Origin: Ancylostoma caninum
Lineage: Eukaryota > Nematoda > Chromadorea > Rhabditida > Ancylostomatidae
Assembly (NCBI GenBank): GCA_037903475.1
Contig: JBAJFG010000384.1
Coordinates: 2,805,001 to 2,869,000, forward strand
DNA: 64,000 bases
Reading direction: 5' to 3'
Position numbers and translations under genes: made by a program. Under the pieces are notes generated by a model. It had not been told where the DNA came from and searched no databases. It worked only from the letters and a program-made list of their open reading frames with translations. Of this stretch, positions 25,001 to 31,000 are shown piece by piece; position 1 is the first letter of the stretch; each line of letters opens with the position of its first letter.

Positions 25001-28000
25001 TCCTGCTGGCAGTCTGGTCCGATCGGATAAGGAAGGATGTATATCGACCTCAAGGTTGTTTTAGTTCCAGTTTTGGGTTTTTAATGTGTTTCTTTTGTGT
25101 GTTCTTCTTCAAGACTGTTCAGTGTTTCAGTGTACAGAGAAAACATACGGGAGCAGAAGGGGGGGGGGTCGTGAAAAGGTGAGGGTTGGACGAGGGAATA
25201 GGGGGGGGGGGTCGTATTGAGGGTCGGTTTTTCCCATCGTCATGCTTCACCCTGGCTACGATTCATCCTACAGGTCTATACATTAGATTTTTCATTCGTT
25301 TGCTTCCAGTCATGAACGCTGGAACAAAAAGAGTTTGATGAGAAGATTTTGCTGTAGCACTACATTTGAACGGGTTCACACCACCCGTTGACACCTTTAA
25401 CTTATCTCAATCAGTGATCCGCTTCACTCTAGTAGATTGATGCCCAGCTTCATTGCAATCATGCCTTGGGTTTGCTGCCATTAGATAGAACCGCAGAAGT
25501 ACACAAAGGCCATATTTTTTGTAACACGTACGCTTATGTTGTGGAACTCATTTCTGTGCTTATGGACACATTTCAGCATGTGACTCATTGAAGATGCGAA
25601 CAATTTTCGGACCTGTCTGTCGAAATGAGACAAAGTCTAGTGAAAGGTGATTACATTTATTGCTGCGTTCGTTATGGTGAAAATGTAGACTTTTGTCGCT
25701 TATGGCAAATGTCCTTCGCTTCTCGTTAATCCTTGCCTCTATTATATTTAATTCCAGCTTTTCAAGAGATCATATCTGTGACCAGGCTAGAAGTATCATC
25801 GCACGAATGCGCATGTTCTTTCGCGCCTATGGCAAAGATATTGAAAGGTACTGGTCCAAAAATCAGAGCAATTCAATGTGTTTTGTTTAATTACACATCA
25901 CGCATTTTACCACACGCCAAATCATGGAAATTGGGGCTATCAATCGACGATCGATAGCTGGAAGCGTGCTAAAACATAACAACGTGGCGAGACTTACCTC
26001 ATCTTGGGGGATGGCCAAGTGGCATGATTCGTGAAAAAGACAGTATGTACAGAGAACTCCAAACGAACGCAGTCAAGAGTCAGGACCGCGGCGCGGTTCT
26101 CTTGGGCAGAGTCACGGGAGCTCAGCATAGTGTGCGCCTGCGTCTCTGTCCATGAGAGCCGCGCCGCGATCTCGACTCTTGTCTGCGTACGTTTGGAGTT
26201 TCCTGTACATGTGGTCCATTAAGGTAGACTATGCCGAGAAAAACACTATTTGTATATAGTTATTTCTAGCCTTTGTGTACTATAGCCATCTGCTATCTCT
26301 AGCTATTTCTAGCAACCCTGTCATCATGCTACAGGGGTCCCAAAAAGTTTCCGACCATGACTTGCTCCATTCCTTTTTCTCAGAACTTAAGGTGCAGTCG
26401 TGTAGCTTGAAACCTTTAAAGCCAGCATCCCAGGTTTCATATTCTTAAGTCGACCGATTCAAAAATTATGACGCTTTTTTCCTGGCCTAATCTGGTGGGA
26501 TTCCCGTGCTTTTGGACGGGGCACCCGTACACAAATCAAGGGATACGGTTGCAGCCACACGAGAACGCAGACTTAAATTATTGAATCACACATCCTGTAG
26601 CCTGGCCTTGCACCCGGTAAATATTTTCTATCTAGAAATGTGAAACAGCAGCTTCGAGCATGAGATTCTGAGACGAAAACGAAATGAAGTCTGCTTTGAA
26701 AACTGCTTTCACCCATGTGACAAAAAAGCTTTTGAACGGTTCAAAAAATTCAAATTGAGGTTTGAAAAGTGTATCAGTGCTGGAAGTACCTACGTTTGAT
26801 TAGTACAAAATTGCATCGCTGTAGACGTTGGAACTAGTCCAGGTCGGAAACTTTTCGATACCCGTATAGCATCGATATAACAATGTGGAGGGAAGGTAAT
26901 GCGTTGGGGCGCTTATCCGAACGAACTGCACCTGTTGAATGCTTAATATTTTGGAAGGAGAGTGCAGTTGGGTGTAAGGACACCTACATAAGCCGCTCAC
27001 TCTAGCACCGTCATGTGTATAACTTATGCGCAGATGACAGATTCCGGTAGCCGGCAACAGCGCAGCGGGAAGCTGTCTGGTTGCGTGGATTGTGTTATTC
27101 GTTACCATATATTACAGTTAGGATATTTCACAGCAAAAGCCTTCTACCCATGCAAAGGCTACTCTTTTTTTTGTTCTGCTTTTTCTTTGCTGTTTGTTAC
27201 GCTCATCTGGACCTCTTCAAGCAGTGATGACGTATGTTACATATATGAACGGTATGGTAAGACTGGCCAGTTCCCGCAATGCGTAGCACGCTTACAGATC
27301 TTGTGATTGTCTGGGTATAGTTTTTTTTTCTTTTCAAACGCAACTATAGTTTAAAATTTGTGCACACTGCTTCTCTTTGCTACGTTTGCTGTGCACTTTG
27401 CTGTGTTCTTTCACTGTAGCACCTCAACAATTCTCTTTCACAGTGAAATGGACTATGTTATAGTCGACCGTTTCATTTTAGGCTTGGAAGAGAGCAGGTC
27501 GAACTGTTTGTGGACCCTGACGATTTAACTTCAAGAGCTACAGGCATCTGCATTGACACCATACGTCAGTGTGATGATCCGGTGTTGAAGAACACATGCT
27601 GCATTGCGGGTAATCCAGCTAGGAAGGTACCATAATTACCGAAGTGTCTTTATTTGGTTTGCTGTACATTTGGTCGTATTTTGCTGAATGATTTGCATTG
27701 GATTTCTTCCTACCTTCATTATTATTCGCATTTTAGAAGAGATTTTCGTCTAATGACGATTGTTCGACTTCTGATAACAAAGCTGCCGTTACACAGGAGA
27801 AGGGAAAGAGAGGGCGACGCACTCGCAATGCTTCGGAAAGCAAGGTTCTCCTCTCATGCCACGAATATCGTTTTTTTTTTTCTTGGCACCGTTGGTGGAG
27901 GAGTATAGTCCATCCAGCCGTAGTGAGTATTAGTGGAAGGACTATGGGCTGAAACGCGCCCATTTTCATCCACTGTTGAGAATGCCTGGTAGTGCACAAC

Positions 28001-31000
28001 CACGCCGCTTACCTTCACTTTGTGAATTCACCAATACCCAGGGCTAGGTAAACTGAAGAAAGAGAACCCCGAGCCAGAGCGCTGCGAAGCGGCAGGCTCC
28101 GCCCAGAAACTAGTGGCCGCGGTTCGGCGGAAAGCCCATTTGGGTCCGCGGATCAGCCATTCTTATTGCCTGAAAAGTTATTCACGCTTGCGGCGCGTCA
28201 AAGTTTACACGCCTCTCCAAAACTTCACAAAGCATTCCCGCCGACCCAAAGCGGCGAAAATGGAAACGCGGTTTATTTGCGCGGCAGTCGCAACGGTAAA
28301 ACTAGAAACATAGCTGGCCTGCCAAGATTTCTACCTCCCTCCTTCGCACTGTGTATCAGCGCGTAAACTTTGACGCGCCACAAGCAGGAATAACTTTTGA
28401 GGCAGGGGTGGCACCTCCGTCGACTTTGTCTGCAATCACGACCTCATCTCGAAGTCGGCCAAGTATGGTCTATTAGCCTACAGAGGGCGCCTGATCCGAC
28501 TTTGTCCGCAATTACGACTGCACGCAGAATAGGTCTGGAAGGATATTTTAGCGAATGGTAGTAGGGAAACATAAGAATGGAAGGAACCACACCATATATG
28601 ACGCTGCCAACTAATTTGTCCTCGCAAAAATGCAAACTAGAAAATGAATGGCAAAATTCGAACGGTTCGAGTTATGCCACCATTTCATTTTCACTGTGCC
28701 ATGCCCCGAGCGATCCGGATTGTGGCCATTCATTCCCATCTTGCATTTTCACGCGGACAAATTAGTTGGCAGCGTCATATATGCATATCAAAAAAGTGCA
28801 AAAAATAGACCAGTTAGCCGAAAAATGATGAGGTTGTAGTTGCGGACAATGTTGGATCTGGCGCCCTCTGTGAGCTAATAGACTGCAATCTAATTTTTAC
28901 CCTTTTTGATATGTATATGGTGTGATTCCTTCCATTCTGATGTTTCCCTACTGCCATTTAGTGAAATCCCCTCCCAGGCGTATTCAGCGGACAAAGTCGT
29001 GATTGCAGACAAAATCACTTCAAGTGCTACCTCAGCGCTAAAAGACCATATATGGCATTTGTCACGGAGTAAACTTCGGAGCACTTGCGAACCCAGTACA
29101 AAGTTAGAGCGCAGAGTTCCCGACGGCGACAACGACGTCATGAGTGTCGTCGTTGCGGACGCGACGCTGCGGCGGTTCGTGCGGCGCACTCCTCCAACTG
29201 CAAGAATACAGTGCCCGTCGCATTCCACATTCGCGTGCGGTTGAAAATGGCGTGGCGCTCTCTGACGCCGGCGTTGCCCAAAAAGACGACCTCGGATCAA
29301 TTACCATACTGCATGATGCATGATCGACGCTCACGACGTCGTCGTCGGCGTCGGGAACTCTGCGCTCTATCAAAAGCTACGTGCGAGCCGCTAAAATCGT
29401 AGCCTTTCAACTGGGAATTTGATCTACTGGAATGGATCAGCTTGCGCGCTTTTTGCAACGCGATGTTCACTCCGAGGTGAATGTACAGGAAGTTCCAATC
29501 GCGATTGCATCACTCAGTTTGAGTAGTACCGCACTACGTCGTTAATTCACTTTGACACGCGTTAACCGCTACAAGATAATCTTTTGGGTTAACACTCATC
29601 GAAGTGGGTTAACAGTTGATGTGAAGCTGCCTCCAATGCAAAGGGTGCAGTCGTGATTGACGTCCCCTGTGTGTGTGTGAAGAGGCCGAGAACGAAAGCT
29701 GGTGAGGAACACATTAGTTAACTTTCCGAAAGCTTTAAAAACTGCCCGACACTCAAATTAGGATACGGTTACGAGAAGAACAGCTGCAGCTGAACGCAAG
29801 AGGACAACATGCAAGAAACGTCGACCGCAGGCTGGCGAGAAAACGATCAAGGTTAGGAGTTACATCATATATCATTCCATTCTTCATGATTTTGTCTTCT
29901 TTTCCTTTTTTGTCTTGCTTAATTCATGTGGAAGATGAAATAAACGAGACTTAACACATTCGCGACAACGCAGATTTTCCGCTCAGGGCCACTTTGGACT
30001 AAGGCGAGCTTGCGCTTGTTTCCCACCGGATTTGCGAGAATTAGGGTATATTTGACATGCTGATCACAATTATGCCATCTATTTTACTTGGTAAAGAACT
30101 TCTGTAGTCTTACTGCATGTATACTGTAGAAACTGTAGAAAGACCTTTTTCCATCAAAATTCAACCAAAATTTGCGCAGGAGGGTTATTTCACATACAGA
30201 TTAAGAATATGAAATCCATTGTCTACCGTATCGCATCACTGCAGAGTTACTGTAATCATACTGTAGGAACTGTGAGGAAGGTTTTTCATCAGAATTTGCC
30301 CGACACTGGGGTTATTTTACACTCTGAACTCGAATATGGCACCTATCTCGAATATCGATCTCAAATTCGTTTTCAGCATGTCAGAAACTCCCACCTGCCA
30401 AAGTTTCACTGAATTTGGTAAACAAAATGCATCTACAGTATGCCTTCGGTAGCCCTACTGTACAGCGCTACGGTAAAAAATAGATGTCAATTTCGTACTC
30501 AGCATGTCAAATAACCCCACTTGCCAAAGTTTCACTAAATTTGGTGAATAAAATGCATCTACAGTATGCCTACAGTAACCATACGATAACGCTACAGTAG
30601 CCCTAGAGTACTGCTCTACGGTGCAGGACTGATGGCGTATTTATGTTCAGCACGTCATGTATCCCCAAAGTTCAAATTTGCTGCAGATGCTGTGAGAAAA
30701 TACATCAACAGCATCTACAGTATGACTACAGTAATCCTACAGTACCGCAGTTACGGTACAAAATGGATGCCATTTCCGTGTTCAGCGGGTAGAATAACCC
30801 CTAGGGGCAGAATTCGGGGGAGCTCCACCTAAGAAAAAGGGATGAAACGGATACGACCCACCGGTGGGTCGTATTGTCCTCTACGTAACTTCCCGTACGA
30901 CCCACCGGTGGGTCGTATTGTCCGTTATGTGTTAAAGGCAACACCCGTCGAAATTCTTCTTAACACTGAGGTAGGATGTCAGTTGTGACAGGCATTATCA

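Noticed and set aside
28890..29402. Frames of 90-136 codons on both strands
   Set aside because: They lie on the arms of nested MITEs and mirror each other.
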